The notes: generated from the letters alone by a model not told the origin. Counted from the first letter of the stretch, positions 1 through 8,697 are shown. The stretch is 64,000 nt of DNA from Sphingobacterium gobiense (GCF_002980575.1 NZ_PVBS01000001.1:1-64000), one strand, 5' to 3'. Program-made: numbers and translations.

Positions 1-86
1 ACCTCTTCCCATTCCGAACAGAGCAGTCAAGCCCGCCAGAGCCGATGGTACTGCCGTAAAAGGTGGGAGAGTAGGTCGGTGCCGGT
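1..86 (+). rRNA. rrf: 5S ribosomal RNA, 3' part
   Basis: The window opens inside a 5S rRNA. The first bases carry the conserved loop C segment (CCCATTCCGAACAGAG), followed by the GATGGTACTGC and GGGAGAGTAGGTCGGTGCC blocks that close the molecule in Bacteroidota. The 5' third lies outside the window. A strong terminator follows at 98, so this is the end of an rRNA operon transcribed rightwards. The exact 3' end (about 86) is estimated. Confidence 0.93.
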
Positions 87-97
87 TTTTATACGGA

Positions 98-128
98 GCC
101 CCTTCAGATTTCTGAAGGGGCTTTTTTG
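98..128 (+). terminator. rho-independent terminator of the rRNA operon
   Basis: A perfect 10-bp stem (GCCCCTTCAG with CTGAAGGGGC) has a 4-nt loop and is followed by six T residues. It lies 12 bp after the 5S sequence and closes the rRNA operon. Confidence 0.93.
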
Positions 129-162
129 TTACACATCACTCTTTACACTCAATACTTATTGT

Positions 163-170
163 TACCTTTG
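163..170 (+). promoter_or_regulatory. -7 promoter element (TACCTTTG)
   Basis: This is an exact match to the Bacteroidota -7 consensus TAnnTTTG, 6 bp before the ATG at 177. No clear TTTG -33 box is seen. If used, the transcript would be almost leaderless and the ATG at 177 would be the only sensible start. Confidence 0.5.
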
Positions 171-176
171 CAAGAG

Positions 177-1136
177 ATGGCTACGTTACTAGATAGCGGT
201 ATAAAACCGTATAATCATTATGGCGCATACTTAAAAGAAAAGTATGACGGGCAAAGAGTGTTTAAGGTTATTGTAGATGGAAATTTTACTTGTCCTAACC
301 GAGATGGTAGTAAAGGCTATGGCGGCTGTACATATTGCAATGTAGACTCTTTCACACCAGATACTGCTCGTAAAATTCCCTCAATGCAAGAACAGGTTGA
401 AAACGGTATTGCAAGAGCACGAAATTCGTACGGGGCGGAGAAGTTTATTATTTATTTTCAGCCGAATACTAACACCTATGCACCTACGCATCTGCTAAAG
501 ATGATGTATGACGAGGCTTTGAGTATAGACCCTGAAAATATACTAGGCTTGTCTGTTGGGACACGTCCAGATTGTTTGGATTCCGAAAAAATCGCACTAT
601 TGGAGTCTTATACGGATCGTTTTGATGTTGATCTGGAAATGGGGATGGAGTCGATTTATAATGATACATTGGAGCGGATCAATAGAGGCTGCTCCCATGA
701 CGAATTTCTTTCCACTATGGACATGCTTCAGAACACGAAATTGGATATATGTGTGCATACAATTTTCGGTTTCCCTTGGGAGACGGAAGAGATGATGCTT
801 CGGTATGCGCATGAAATTAATAGGCACCCTCAAATAAAATTTGTGAAATTACACCACCTCCATATTGTGGAAGGCTCTATTATGGGGGCAAAATATAAAC
901 GAGAACCTTTTAAGTTATTCTCTATTGAGGAGTATACAGACTTTCTAGCGAAGTTTATTCCTTTATTGCGTCCTGATATTATCATTCAACGAATTTTTGG
1001 CATTGCTGATAAAGAGTTGTTGATTGCACCTAATTGGGGGTACCCAAAATCAAAAATACAAACTCATATTGATAAAGGTTTAGAAAGCCGAGGGGTAAAA
1101 CAGGGGAGTCGATATATTGAAACTTGCGAATTTTAA
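177..1136 (+). CDS. TIGR01212-type radical SAM protein (YhcC family)
   Basis: A 319-residue radical SAM enzyme of the YhcC/TIGR01212 type. The cluster-binding cysteines are Cys39, Cys51 and Cys54 (C-x11-C-x2-C inside FTCPNRDG...GGCTYC), the unusual spacing of this family rather than CX3CX2C. The following segments VGTRPDC, DLEMGMES and HTIFGFPWET fit the partial TIM barrel. The substrate of the family is not established. I chose the ATG at 177 because the preceding 17 codons overlap the rRNA terminator and family members begin with a short KxYN segment like the one at residues 10-13. The gene stands alone between the rRNA operon and a convergent gene. Confidence 0.88.
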   Translation: MATLLDSGIKPYNHYGAYLKEKYDGQRVFKVIVDGNFTCPNRDGSKGYGGCTYCNVDSFTPDTARKIPSMQEQVENGIARARNSYGAEKFIIYFQPNTNTYAPTHLLKMMYDEALSIDPENILGLSVGTRPDCLDSEKIALLESYTDRFDVDLEMGMESIYNDTLERINRGCSHDEFLSTMDMLQNTKLDICVHTIFGFPWETEEMMLRYAHEINRHPQIKFVKLHHLHIVEGSIMGAKYKREPFKLFSIEEYTDFLAKFIPLLRPDIIIQRIFGIADKELLIAPNWGYPKSKIQTHIDKGLESRGVKQGSRYIETCEF

Positions 1137-1139
1137 AAA

Positions 1140-1170
1140 GGGCTATAAATAATATAGCCCCGATTTTTTT
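1140..1170. terminator. bidirectional terminator between convergent genes
   Basis: An 8-bp stem GGGCTATA/TATAGCCC with a 5-nt loop is followed by a T-run on the plus strand and preceded by AAAAA, giving a U-run on the minus strand. It serves the convergent radical SAM gene and the MazG-like gene, whose stop codon it touches. Confidence 0.82.
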
Positions 1171-1636
1171 ATTTTTCTAAAATACCTTTTAAATCCGCTG
1201 GAGAATAATTAACGGACTTCAATGTTTTGTTGTCACCCTCTCTAAATACGAGAAAGAGGCCGTCGACTTCTTTATAGTACGAATCGACACCTTTGGAAAG
1301 ATAGTGAGCTTGGGTTGCCTTTGCTTCTTCTTCTGATTTGCAAGCTTTACTCATATTCGAACGTTGTACTTCTTCAAAGAGTGCATTGAACTTGTCTTTT
1401 AAGCCAAATTCCAATACAGCGCCTGATAATACATATTGAATATCGCATAGTGCATCCGCTATTTCTACAATATCTTTATTTTCAATGGCTTCTTGTAGTT
1501 CCTTTAACTCTTCTGCGATTAAAGCAACCCGTAGGTTACACCGCGCTTCGGAGGGAATGGTTGGTGTATCTAAAATCGGGTGTTGGAAGGTTTTGTGAAA
1601 TTCTGCTACGGAAGTCAATGTTTTAGGATCTGTCAT
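1169..1636 (-). CDS. MazG-like nucleotide pyrophosphohydrolase
   Basis: A 155-residue all-alpha NTP pyrophosphatase of the MazG/phosphoribosyl-ATP pyrophosphohydrolase superfamily. The metal-binding signature is visible: E42-E43-x2-E46 in the first core helix and E58-x2-D61 in the second (DIVEIADALCD). These helices bind Mg2+ and hydrolyse an NTP to NMP and pyrophosphate. A C-terminal 40-residue extension with a FLVFREGDNKTLKS segment follows the catalytic core. The substrate cannot be read from sequence, but house-cleaning of a non-canonical or DNA-precursor nucleotide is typical of the family. It lies 47 bp after the pseudouridine synthase on the same strand but has its own -7 element. Confidence 0.82.
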   Translation of the reverse strand: MTDPKTLTSVAEFHKTFQHPILDTPTIPSEARCNLRVALIAEELKELQEAIENKDIVEIADALCDIQYVLSGAVLEFGLKDKFNALFEEVQRSNMSKACKSEEEAKATQAHYLSKGVDSYYKEVDGLFLVFREGDNKTLKSVNYSPADLKGILEK

Positions 1637-1659
1637 ATTCTAAAGTCAAGTTTTAAATC

Positions 1660-1667
1660 CAAAATTA
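1660..1667 (-). promoter_or_regulatory. -7 promoter element (TAATTTTG)
   Basis: An exact TAnnTTTG on the minus strand, 23 bp before the ATG of the MazG-like gene. It lies in the short gap after the pseudouridine synthase, so this gene can be transcribed independently. No good -33 TTTG is present. Confidence 0.42.
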
Positions 1668-1683
1668 TGTATGTTCTTGAATT

Positions 1684-2829
1684 TTATTTAATGAAATGTT
1701 TTAACTGAATGAGTTCTTTCTCTTCTAGATATCGCCATCTTCCACGTGGCAAATCTTTTTTTGTTAGATTAGCGTAAACTACTCGGTCCAATTTAACGAC
1801 TTCATAACCCAACGATTCAAAAATACGTCTCACAACTCTATTTTTTCCAGAGTGAATCTGGATGCCAATTTCGTTCCGGCTTCCGCCTTGTACAAAGCTT
1901 ATATCGTCGGGCTTGATAAATCCGTCTTCTAATTCAAGGCCAAATTCTATTTTATTAAAATCGCCCTGTGTCAGGTTCTTACTTAGCTCAACATGATATA
2001 TTTTACTAATGTTGTTTCTGGGGTGGGACAGCTTCTCTGCAAGTGAGCCGTCGTTTGTGAGCAATAAAAGACCAGTGGTGTTTCTATCTAAGCGTCCTAC
2101 CGGGTAGATTCGTTCTTTTGTCGCTTTTGCTACTAGTTGCATGACGGTTTTGCGCTCCTGCGGGTCGTCGGTGGTTGTGATAAAATCTTTAGGTTTGTTC
2201 AGAAGTACATAAACCATTTTCTCCCGTTTTAACCGCTCACCATTATATCTTATTTCATCTTTTGTAGGATCTACTTTAGTCCCTAATTCAGTGACTACTT
2301 CCCCGTTTACCGTTACGACTCCTGATTCGATCAGTTCGTCCGCTTTACGACGAGAACATATACCTGCATTAGAGATATAACGATTTAAACGGATTAGGCC
2401 GTCGTCTTTCGGATCCGTGACAGCGATTTTCTTTCTAGGGTATGAGGGTCTAAAGCTTTCTTTATTCTTGTATTTATCTTTACTTTCGTCATCAAATCGA
2501 TTGAACGATTTTTTTCCAGTTTTTTCAAATTTCTTTGGACCACTGTAGCCTCCTTTTTCGTCTTTTTGAAAAGGGCGGTCTGTGTTTCTCTTGATCAGTT
2601 TATCAGATTTACTGAAAGAACGACCAGAATCATCCTTTTTGTTTTTCTTTTCAAACTTGCTAAAGGGATTCGATTTTTTGTTGTCTTCTTCTTCAAATTT
2701 AGTCTTTCTAAACTCATTTGTTGAAGATGACCGTTGTGAGCGACCATTTTTTGAGCGGAAGCTTTCGGAGTTGCTTCTGCTTTTTTTGGAGTTGTCGTCG
2801 CGACTGTTCCGTTTGTTATTGAATGGCAT
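1684..2829 (-). CDS. rRNA pseudouridine synthase, RsuA/RluB family, with charged N-terminal extension
   Basis: A 381-residue pseudouridine synthase. Residues 1-133 are low-complexity and rich in Lys, Arg, Ser, Asn, Asp and Phe with no recognisable fold. An S4 RNA-binding domain follows at about 145-192 (RLNRYISNAGICSRRKADEL), then the catalytic domain with the invariant aspartate D248 in GRLDRNTTGLLLLT. The family isomerises a uridine in large- or small-subunit rRNA, and RluB (23S) is the closest type by architecture. The long basic tail is common in Bacteroidota members of this family and could add non-specific RNA affinity; that role is inference. An exact -7 element lies 19 bp upstream. 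Confidence 0.9.
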   Translation of the reverse strand: MPFNNKRNSRDDNSKKSRSNSESFRSKNGRSQRSSSTNEFRKTKFEEEDNKKSNPFSKFEKKNKKDDSGRSFSKSDKLIKRNTDRPFQKDEKGGYSGPKKFEKTGKKSFNRFDDESKDKYKNKESFRPSYPRKKIAVTDPKDDGLIRLNRYISNAGICSRRKADELIESGVVTVNGEVVTELGTKVDPTKDEIRYNGERLKREKMVYVLLNKPKDFITTTDDPQERKTVMQLVAKATKERIYPVGRLDRNTTGLLLLTNDGSLAEKLSHPRNNISKIYHVELSKNLTQGDFNKIEFGLELEDGFIKPDDISFVQGGSRNEIGIQIHSGKNRVVRRIFESLGYEVVKLDRVVYANLTKKDLPRGRWRYLEEKELIQLKHFIK

Positions 2830-2847
2830 ATGTATAAAATTAAGCTA

Positions 2848-2855
2848 CAAAGGTA
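2848..2855 (-). promoter_or_regulatory. -7 promoter element (TACCTTTG)
   Basis: An exact TAnnTTTG on the minus strand, 19 bp before the pseudouridine synthase ATG. No clear -33 TTTG is seen at the usual distance. Confidence 0.5.
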
Positions 2856-2963
2856 AGGTTTTTTTATTTAGTTCAGAGAAGAAAAATTACGGTTATTGAA
2901 TCTGTACTCGTGGTGTAAAGGATGGTTTTACGAACAGCAAAGTGTGGCGCTAGTAAGCGGAAT

Positions 2964-3024
2964 TTTGGAAGATAGGAGAATTCTTCGTACATTTGCAGGC
3001 TGAAATTGAACCAAGCTATCTTTG
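2964..3024 (+). promoter_or_regulatory. two overlapping Bacteroidota promoters before the transglycosylase
   Basis: The first promoter is TTTG at 2964-2967 with TACATTTG at 2988-2995 (start-to-start distance 24). The second is TATCTTTG at 3017-3024, whose -33 TTTG (2992-2995) is the end of the first -7 box (distance 25). Both fit the known spacing of this promoter class. They lie 84 and 55 bp before the ATG at 3079. Confidence 0.55.
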
Positions 3025-3078
3025 ATCGCTTTTAAGTATTGATCTTAATTTCGTGGATAGGTAGCAGTAAGGGATTGA

Positions 3079-3885
3079 ATGATAAAAAAAAGAGTACTGT
3101 GTTGTAGTGTAGTTTTGTCTGTAATGATCTTGTCAAAGCTGTACTCCACACCCAATTCAACATCCAAAAAGGACCCAATACGGAAGACTTTGTTGGAACA
3201 GGTTGTGAAAAAAAAGAAAGCGATAGCCTTATCGCCAGAGAAACAAAAAGAGGTGTATTACCGCTCTGTAAAGTTTGCGAACAAGCGAGTTCCGCTACAT
3301 AGACCCTCAGTAGAGAGAAAATTTGAACGGTATCTGACAAATTTCTCTTTCCGCAAGCAACAAACGTATAGCTTGCATAAAAAAGCAGAACAACATTTAC
3401 CGAAAATAGCAGCGATATTAGCATCGTACGGGATTCCAGAAGATTTTAAATATGTTCCACTTATAGAAAGCGACATGAATCCCCAAATAACTTCCCATAA
3501 AGGGGCAGGTGGCTATTGGCAATTTATGCCGGCTACTGCACGCCTCTATGGCTTAAAAGTTAACGGAAGTGTCGATGAACGCAAGGACTTAATTAAATCT
3601 ACGCACGCTGCAGCTCGTTATCTAAAAAGTCTGTACAAAGAGTTTGGTGACTGGACATTAGTAGCGGCAGCGTACAATGTTGGTGGTGGCAGTTTGAAGA
3701 GCTCGATACGTCGTCAAGGTACAAACGATTACTATAACTTAAGGTTGAATAACGAAACTGGCACGTATGTCTATAAATTAGTTTCTATGAAGCAGGTTAT
3801 AGAAAATCCCCACAAGCATGGATACAAACGTTATGCAGAAATGGCCGATAAATATCAGCATATAAATGAGCAGAATTTGTTATAA
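3079..3885 (+). CDS. lytic transglycosylase, SLT domain (MltD-like)
   Basis: A 268-residue exported lytic transglycosylase that cleaves the MurNAc-GlcNAc bond of peptidoglycan. A hydrophobic signal segment covers residues 6-23, a charged linker runs to about 95, and the SLT domain spans about 105-250. The catalytic glutamate is E130 (PLIESDMNP). GAGGYWQFMPATA (142-154) and AAAYNVGGGS carry the remaining family motifs. No LysM repeats follow the catalytic domain, so this is a short form compared with E. coli MltD. It is monocistronic, with tandem promoters upstream and a strong terminator downstream. Confidence 0.88.
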   Translation: MIKKRVLCCSVVLSVMILSKLYSTPNSTSKKDPIRKTLLEQVVKKKKAIALSPEKQKEVYYRSVKFANKRVPLHRPSVERKFERYLTNFSFRKQQTYSLHKKAEQHLPKIAAILASYGIPEDFKYVPLIESDMNPQITSHKGAGGYWQFMPATARLYGLKVNGSVDERKDLIKSTHAAARYLKSLYKEFGDWTLVAAAYNVGGGSLKSSIRRQGTNDYYNLRLNNETGTYVYKLVSMKQVIENPHKHGYKRYAEMADKYQHINEQNLL

Positions 3886-3912
3886 ATTGTGCGCTACAAG
3901 TGATATGTAGAG

Positions 3913-3945
3913 AAGACTTTCCAATTGTGGAAAGTCTTTTTTTTT
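3913..3945 (+). terminator. rho-independent terminator
   Basis: A 10-bp stem AAGACTTTCC/GGAAAGTCTT has a 6-nt loop and is followed by seven further T residues. It ends the transglycosylase transcript and separates it from the oxidase operon. Confidence 0.88.
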
Positions 3946-3958
3946 GACGTATTTAAAG

Positions 3959-3970
3959 TGATGAGGATCA
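3959..3970. promoter_or_regulatory. FNR/CRP-family box upstream of the cbb3 oxidase operon
   Basis: TGAT-GAGG-ATCA is a perfect half-site match to the FNR/FixK consensus TTGATnnnnATCAA over its eight central positions. It is centred about 85 bp before the ccoNO start. A degenerate -7 element (TACTTTTA, 4016-4023) lies downstream, which would put the box near -65. Control of cbb3 oxidases by FNR/FixK-type regulators is well established in other phyla; its use here is inference. Confidence 0.5.
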
Positions 3971-4049
3971 TTTTTTTCTCAAAGATGTATCATTACAGTG
4001 TCATAGAAAAACGGCTACTTTTACCGGCAAATCAACTATTAGAGAGAAT

Positions 4050-6194
4050 ATGCAGGTAACGCAATTTAATTATGACAACAGGATTGTCCGAGACTTCGGT
4101 GTTGCGACAATTGTTTGGGGCCTAGTGGGGATGTCCATCGGTCTGCTCGTAGCCACACAATTGATCTGGCCGGAGATGAATTTTTTAAACCAGTACACGA
4201 CATTCGGTAGGGTACGTCCTGTGCATACGAACGCGGTTATCTTTGCATTCGTTGGCAACGCGATTTTTATGGGGGTCTATTATTCTATGCAACGTGTTCT
4301 AAAGGCACGGATGTTTAGTGATCTGCTGAGTAAAATTCATTTTTGGGGCTGGCAATTTATAATCGTAGCTTCGGCAGTTACCTTGCTATTGGGTTATACG
4401 TCCTCGCACGAATATGCGGAAATGGAATGGCCGATCGATATTGCTATTACCTTAATTTGGGTAGTGTTTGGAATAAATATGTTCGGCACTATTATTAGAC
4501 GCCGCGAGCGTCACATGTATGTAGCGGTGTGGTTTTATATAGCAACCTTTGTGACGGTTGCTGTATTACATATTGTGAATTCTATTCAACTTCCTGTTAG
4601 TTTCTGGAAAAGTTATTATGTGTATGCTGGGGTACAGGATGCTTTGGTTCAATGGTGGTATGGGCATAATGCCGTTGCTTTTTTCTTGACCACACCTTAT
4701 TTAGGTATGATGTATTACTTTTTGCCCAAGATGGCCAACCGTCCGGTCTACTCTTATAAACTGAGTATCCTTCACTTTTGGTCGCTGATATTTATCTATA
4801 TATGGGCAGGGCCTCACCACTTATTATATACATCATTACCTTCATGGGTTCAATCGTTAGGGGTTGTGTTCTCCATTATGTTGATAGCTCCAAGCTGGGG
4901 CGGGATGATTAATGGACTGCTGACGTTGCGGGGTGCCTGGGATAAAGTGCGTACGGAGCCGATGTTGAAATTTATGGTTGTTGCATTGACCGCTTACGGT
5001 ATGGCAACCTTTGAAGGTCCGTTGTTATCGTTAAAACAAGTTAACGCTATTGCGCACTTTACTGACTGGATTGTCGCGCACGTACACGTAGGAGCATTAG
5101 GTTGGAATGGCTTTTTGACGTTTGCTGTCCTGTATTTTATTATCCCGAAAATTTATAAAACACCATTGTACTCGAAGAAATTAGCGAATGTTCACTTTTG
5201 GATCGGTACATTGGGAATTTTATTCTATGCTATCCCGATGTATTGGGCTGCCGTTGTACAAGGCTTGATGTGGAAAGAGTTTACGCCAGAGGGTGTGTTG
5301 AAATATCCGAATTTTTTGGCTACCACTTTGGAAATTCTTCCGATGCATATGATGCGTGCTTTAGGTGGTGCGTTGTATCTGACGGGTGCTATTATCATGA
5401 CGTACAACTTAATTAAGACAATGAAAGCGGGGAAACTGGTTGCCAACGAAGCAGCTGAAGCGCCTGCTTTGGAACCTGTTGTGAAAAGGGAATCTTCGAA
5501 ACATCGACGTTTGGAACGTAAACCTATTTTATTCATGGTATTGGCTTTGGTTGCTATTCTCATCGGTGGTATTGTGGAAATGATTCCGACGTTTACGATT
5601 AGCAGCAATGTGCCGAAAATTGCTTCGGTTCAACCCTATACAGCACTCGAGCTTCAGGGACGTGATCTATATATCCGGGAAGGCTGTGTCAACTGTCATT
5701 CGCAAACGGTACGACCTTTCCGTTCAGAGACTGCTCGTTATGGCGAATACAGCAAAGCAGGAGAGTTTGTTTACGATATGCCGTTCCTCTGGGGATCCAA
5801 ACGTACGGGGCCGGATTTACATCGTCTTGGAGGGAAATATCCTAATAAATGGCATTTTGACCATTTGCTGGATCCAACGATTACTTCTCCTGGAAGTATT
5901 ATGCCTGCTTATCCATGGCTAATTGAACAGACATTGAACAACAGCCTTTTGGATGCGAAGATGAACGCAATGCGTGTATTGGGTGTGCCTTATTCAGAAG
6001 AGGAAATCCAAAATGCGTTAACGGATTTACAAAATCAGGCAAATGAGATTACCGCAGATTTAGTCGCAAATCAAGTGGAAGTTCGATCGGATAGTGAGAT
6101 CATCGCTATGATCGCATATTTACAGCGTTTAGGCAAAGATATCAAGGCTGAAGTGTCGGAAGCAGCCGACGAGATCGTATTATCAGATAATTAA
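4050..6194 (+). CDS. ccoNO: cbb3-type cytochrome c oxidase, fused subunits I and II
   Basis: A 714-residue fusion of CcoN and CcoO. Residues 1 to about 455 are the heme-copper oxidase subunit, with about 12 membrane segments, the low-spin heme ligand H59 (RPVHTNAV), a WWYGHNAVAF segment and the HVHVGALGWNG motif. A charged linker and a membrane anchor (about 492-512) precede the CcoO domain, which has a single c-type heme site C546-V-N-C549-H550. The enzyme reduces O2 at high affinity in the cytoplasmic membrane. The fusion is typical of Bacteroidota. This is the first gene of a seven-gene operon, with an FNR-like box upstream. Confidence 0.96.
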   Translation: MQVTQFNYDNRIVRDFGVATIVWGLVGMSIGLLVATQLIWPEMNFLNQYTTFGRVRPVHTNAVIFAFVGNAIFMGVYYSMQRVLKARMFSDLLSKIHFWGWQFIIVASAVTLLLGYTSSHEYAEMEWPIDIAITLIWVVFGINMFGTIIRRRERHMYVAVWFYIATFVTVAVLHIVNSIQLPVSFWKSYYVYAGVQDALVQWWYGHNAVAFFLTTPYLGMMYYFLPKMANRPVYSYKLSILHFWSLIFIYIWAGPHHLLYTSLPSWVQSLGVVFSIMLIAPSWGGMINGLLTLRGAWDKVRTEPMLKFMVVALTAYGMATFEGPLLSLKQVNAIAHFTDWIVAHVHVGALGWNGFLTFAVLYFIIPKIYKTPLYSKKLANVHFWIGTLGILFYAIPMYWAAVVQGLMWKEFTPEGVLKYPNFLATTLEILPMHMMRALGGALYLTGAIIMTYNLIKTMKAGKLVANEAAEAPALEPVVKRESSKHRRLERKPILFMVLALVAILIGGIVEMIPTFTISSNVPKIASVQPYTALELQGRDLYIREGCVNCHSQTVRPFRSETARYGEYSKAGEFVYDMPFLWGSKRTGPDLHRLGGKYPNKWHFDHLLDPTITSPGSIMPAYPWLIEQTLNNSLLDAKMNAMRVLGVPYSEEEIQNALTDLQNQANEITADLVANQVEVRSDSEIIAMIAYLQRLGKDIKAEVSEAADEIVLSDN

Positions 6195-6205
6195 TAGGAG
6201 GATTT

Positions 6206-6400
6206 ATGTTTAAGCAAATAACAAATTTAAATGGAGATGAGTTCTATCTAATTGCATCGTTATGGGTCTTTCTGTTATTTTTTGTACTTGTGGCTTGTAT
6301 GCTATTTTGGATGAAGAAAGATCATATCGACCATATGAAAGATATTCCGTTTGACGATGGGGAGTCAGAAAAAGAGAACGACCAATCATTTCACAAATAG
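6206..6400 (+). CDS. ccoQ: CcoQ-like small membrane subunit
   Basis: A 64-residue protein with one membrane helix (about 14-37) and a charged acidic tail. It starts 11 bp after ccoNO behind a good AGGAGG ribosome binding site and ends 6 bp before ccoP. Position, size and topology match CcoQ/FixQ, which stabilises the cbb3 complex. Sequence conservation in this family is low, so the call rests mainly on context. Confidence 0.78.
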   Translation: MFKQITNLNGDEFYLIASLWVFLLFFVLVACMLFWMKKDHIDHMKDIPFDDGESEKENDQSFHK

Positions 6401-6406
6401 AGATTT

Positions 6407-7297
6407 ATGAATACACTATTATTAACAGTCGAAACCACAACAGAAGCATCCGAATGGGTCTTCGGATGGGGGAATATATACAACGATATCCTTATTATCG
6501 CCTTAATCGTCGTCATGATAGCCCTCTTAGCGTCAGCACTGGTGGTGGATAAGGCTATGAAATCTATTATTAACTTGACGATGCCGCATTTGGCGATTGA
6601 GCAACAGGCAAAAAAAGTTAATAAGGTGGGGTGGGACGTTATCTGGACTAAGTTGTTGAGCTTGCGACCAATCGAAGAGGAGAAAGATTTAGAGATAGAT
6701 CACGAATATGATGGTATCAAGGAGTTGGATAATCCCGTTCCGGCGTGGTTTAACGCTCTGTTCTATTCTACGATTACTTTTGGGATAGTTTATTTACTTG
6801 TCTATCATGTTTTCGGATGGGGACCTAATCAAGATCAAGAGTATCAACGAGAAATGGCATTAGCGGAAAAGGCGAAGCAAGAATTTTTAGCACAGTCTGC
6901 AAATCTAGTCGATGAAAGCACGATAGAGGTCGATGTAACCGGCGCATTGGCCGCATCGGGAAAGGGTATCTATATGGCGAATTGTGCCGTTTGTCATGGA
7001 AACGTGGGTGAGGGTGGCATTGGTCCAAACTTGACTGACGAATATTGGCTACATGGTGGTGACATTAAAGATGTTTTCGCGGTTGTGAAATATGGTGTTC
7101 CAGAGAAAGGAATGGTGCCTTGGGAACAAACGCTGACACCAGGGCAAATAGCGGAAGTAAGTAATTATATTATCACACTGGCTGGTACGAACCCACCGAA
7201 TCCGAAAGAACCGCAAGGAGAAAAGGTGACACGGAAAGCCAATGAAGTAACGCCTGATATTTCTGCAGGGCAGGTAGTTGCGGAAAATGAGGTGTAG
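6407..7297 (+). CDS. ccoP: cbb3 oxidase subunit III, monoheme CcoP
   Basis: A 296-residue membrane-anchored c-type cytochrome that passes electrons to the CcoNO core. It has two hydrophobic segments (about 22-46 and 112-135) with the CcoP N-terminal domain between them (IKELDNPVPAWFN), then a periplasmic cytochrome domain. Only one heme c site is present, C193-A-V-C196-H197, followed by a distal methionine candidate in GMVPWEQTL. Proteobacterial CcoP usually has two hemes. The short form is, to my knowledge, common in Bacteroidota. The stop codon is one base before the ccoG start. Confidence 0.93.
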   Translation: MNTLLLTVETTTEASEWVFGWGNIYNDILIIALIVVMIALLASALVVDKAMKSIINLTMPHLAIEQQAKKVNKVGWDVIWTKLLSLRPIEEEKDLEIDHEYDGIKELDNPVPAWFNALFYSTITFGIVYLLVYHVFGWGPNQDQEYQREMALAEKAKQEFLAQSANLVDESTIEVDVTGALAASGKGIYMANCAVCHGNVGEGGIGPNLTDEYWLHGGDIKDVFAVVKYGVPEKGMVPWEQTLTPGQIAEVSNYIITLAGTNPPNPKEPQGEKVTRKANEVTPDISAGQVVAENEV

Positions 7298-7298
7298 T

Positions 7299-8690
7299 AT
7301 GGGAACAGTGGTAGATGGAAATAGTGCCTGTTCAATTTCAGGGAAAGAAAAGCGCCAATGGATTTACGCCAAAAAGCCCAGTGGCAAGTTGTACAACTAC
7401 AGACAGTGGGTGGGATATTCGTTACTGCTGTTCCTTTTTGTCACCCCATTCATTAAAATTAATGGCAATCCGTTTCTAATGCTCAATATTATTGAACGAA
7501 AATTCTCCATTTTCGGTTCAGTTTTCTACCCACAAGATTTGCATATTTTTGTTTTCGGGATGTTGATTATGATGGTGGGTATCGTTCTTTTTACAGCAGT
7601 TTACGGTAGGGTTTGGTGTGGTTGGACATGCCCACAAACCATTTTTATGGAATTGATCTTTCGACGTATAGAATATCTTATTGAGGGTGATTGGATACAA
7701 CAGCGGAACTTAAATAAGGGACCTGATTCTGATAGCAGAGCTTGGAAAAAGGTATTGAAGCACACGATTTTCTTAGCCATATCTTTTTTTATATCGAACA
7801 TATTCTTAGCCTATATTATTGGTGCTGATGCACTACTAAATATTATGACCGATCCGGTGGATCAACATATTATCGGCTTTGCGTCCATTATTGTGTTTAC
7901 CCTTGTTTTTTACGCTGTATTTACTTATGTCCGCGAGATTGTCTGTACAACTTTGTGCCCCTATGGTAGGTTGCAAGGCGTACTACTCGATGAAAAAAGT
8001 TTAACGGTAGCTTACGATGTTAATCGCGGAGAACCGAGAGGAAAGCTGAAAAAAAATGATACGGAACAAGGAGACTGTATTGACTGTAAACTTTGTATAC
8101 ATGTATGCCCGACAGGTATTGATATTCGTAATGGTACACAGTTGGAATGTGTGAATTGTACGGCTTGTATCGACGCGTGCGATACCGTTATGGATAAAAT
8201 AGGGAAACCTAAACGCCTTATCGGTTTTTATTCCATGGATGATCTATCTGAAGAGGGGAAATCAGGTAAGAAAAATAATATGCGCGCTATAGCTTATTCT
8301 GCTACATTGGTTGTATTGACTGCTGTATTTGGTTTCTTATTGTTTAGCCGTTCGGAGATAGACGGACGCTTATTGCGTGCAACGGGAAGTTCTTATCAGC
8401 TCCGGGAAGACGGTAAGGTGAGTAATTTATATACGTTGGAGCTGCTAAATAAATCCGGAAAAGAAATTCAATTTGAGATTGAAAGTGTTGACGATAGGAT
8501 TAACGTGCAAATGGTGAACAATATTCATGGTTTGAAAAAGGAGGGAAACGCAAAACTGAGTTTTTTCCTGTTGATGAATAAGGGAGAAATAAAGTACTAT
8601 AAACAGCATGTCAAGGTGAACATTGTTTCTGATGGAAAAGTAATGGAGACTTTAAAGACAACTTTTATAGCTCCTCCAACTAAAAAATAG
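7299..8690 (+). CDS. ccoG: cytochrome oxidase accessory protein CcoG
   Basis: A 463-residue membrane ferredoxin of the CcoG/FixG/RdxA family, involved in copper handling during cbb3 oxidase assembly. It has about five membrane segments, the WCGWTCPQT motif near residue 105, and two [4Fe-4S] motifs: CIDCKLCIHVCP beginning at C260 and CVNCTACIDAC beginning at C284. A C-terminal Ig-like domain follows the last helix. The ATG at 7299 directly follows the ccoP stop; upstream ATG codons would overlap ccoP. The order ccoNO-Q-P-G-H matches the standard operon. Confidence 0.94.
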   Translation: MGTVVDGNSACSISGKEKRQWIYAKKPSGKLYNYRQWVGYSLLLFLFVTPFIKINGNPFLMLNIIERKFSIFGSVFYPQDLHIFVFGMLIMMVGIVLFTAVYGRVWCGWTCPQTIFMELIFRRIEYLIEGDWIQQRNLNKGPDSDSRAWKKVLKHTIFLAISFFISNIFLAYIIGADALLNIMTDPVDQHIIGFASIIVFTLVFYAVFTYVREIVCTTLCPYGRLQGVLLDEKSLTVAYDVNRGEPRGKLKKNDTEQGDCIDCKLCIHVCPTGIDIRNGTQLECVNCTACIDACDTVMDKIGKPKRLIGFYSMDDLSEEGKSGKKNNMRAIAYSATLVVLTAVFGFLLFSRSEIDGRLLRATGSSYQLREDGKVSNLYTLELLNKSGKEIQFEIESVDDRINVQMVNNIHGLKKEGNAKLSFFLLMNKGEIKYYKQHVKVNIVSDGKVMETLKTTFIAPPTKK

Positions 8691-8697
8691 TATAAGC

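Noticed and set aside
3032..3424. 130-codon minus-strand frame over the lytic transglycosylase
   Set aside because: It lies opposite the signal peptide and the linker and start of a well-defined enzyme and resembles no protein I know.
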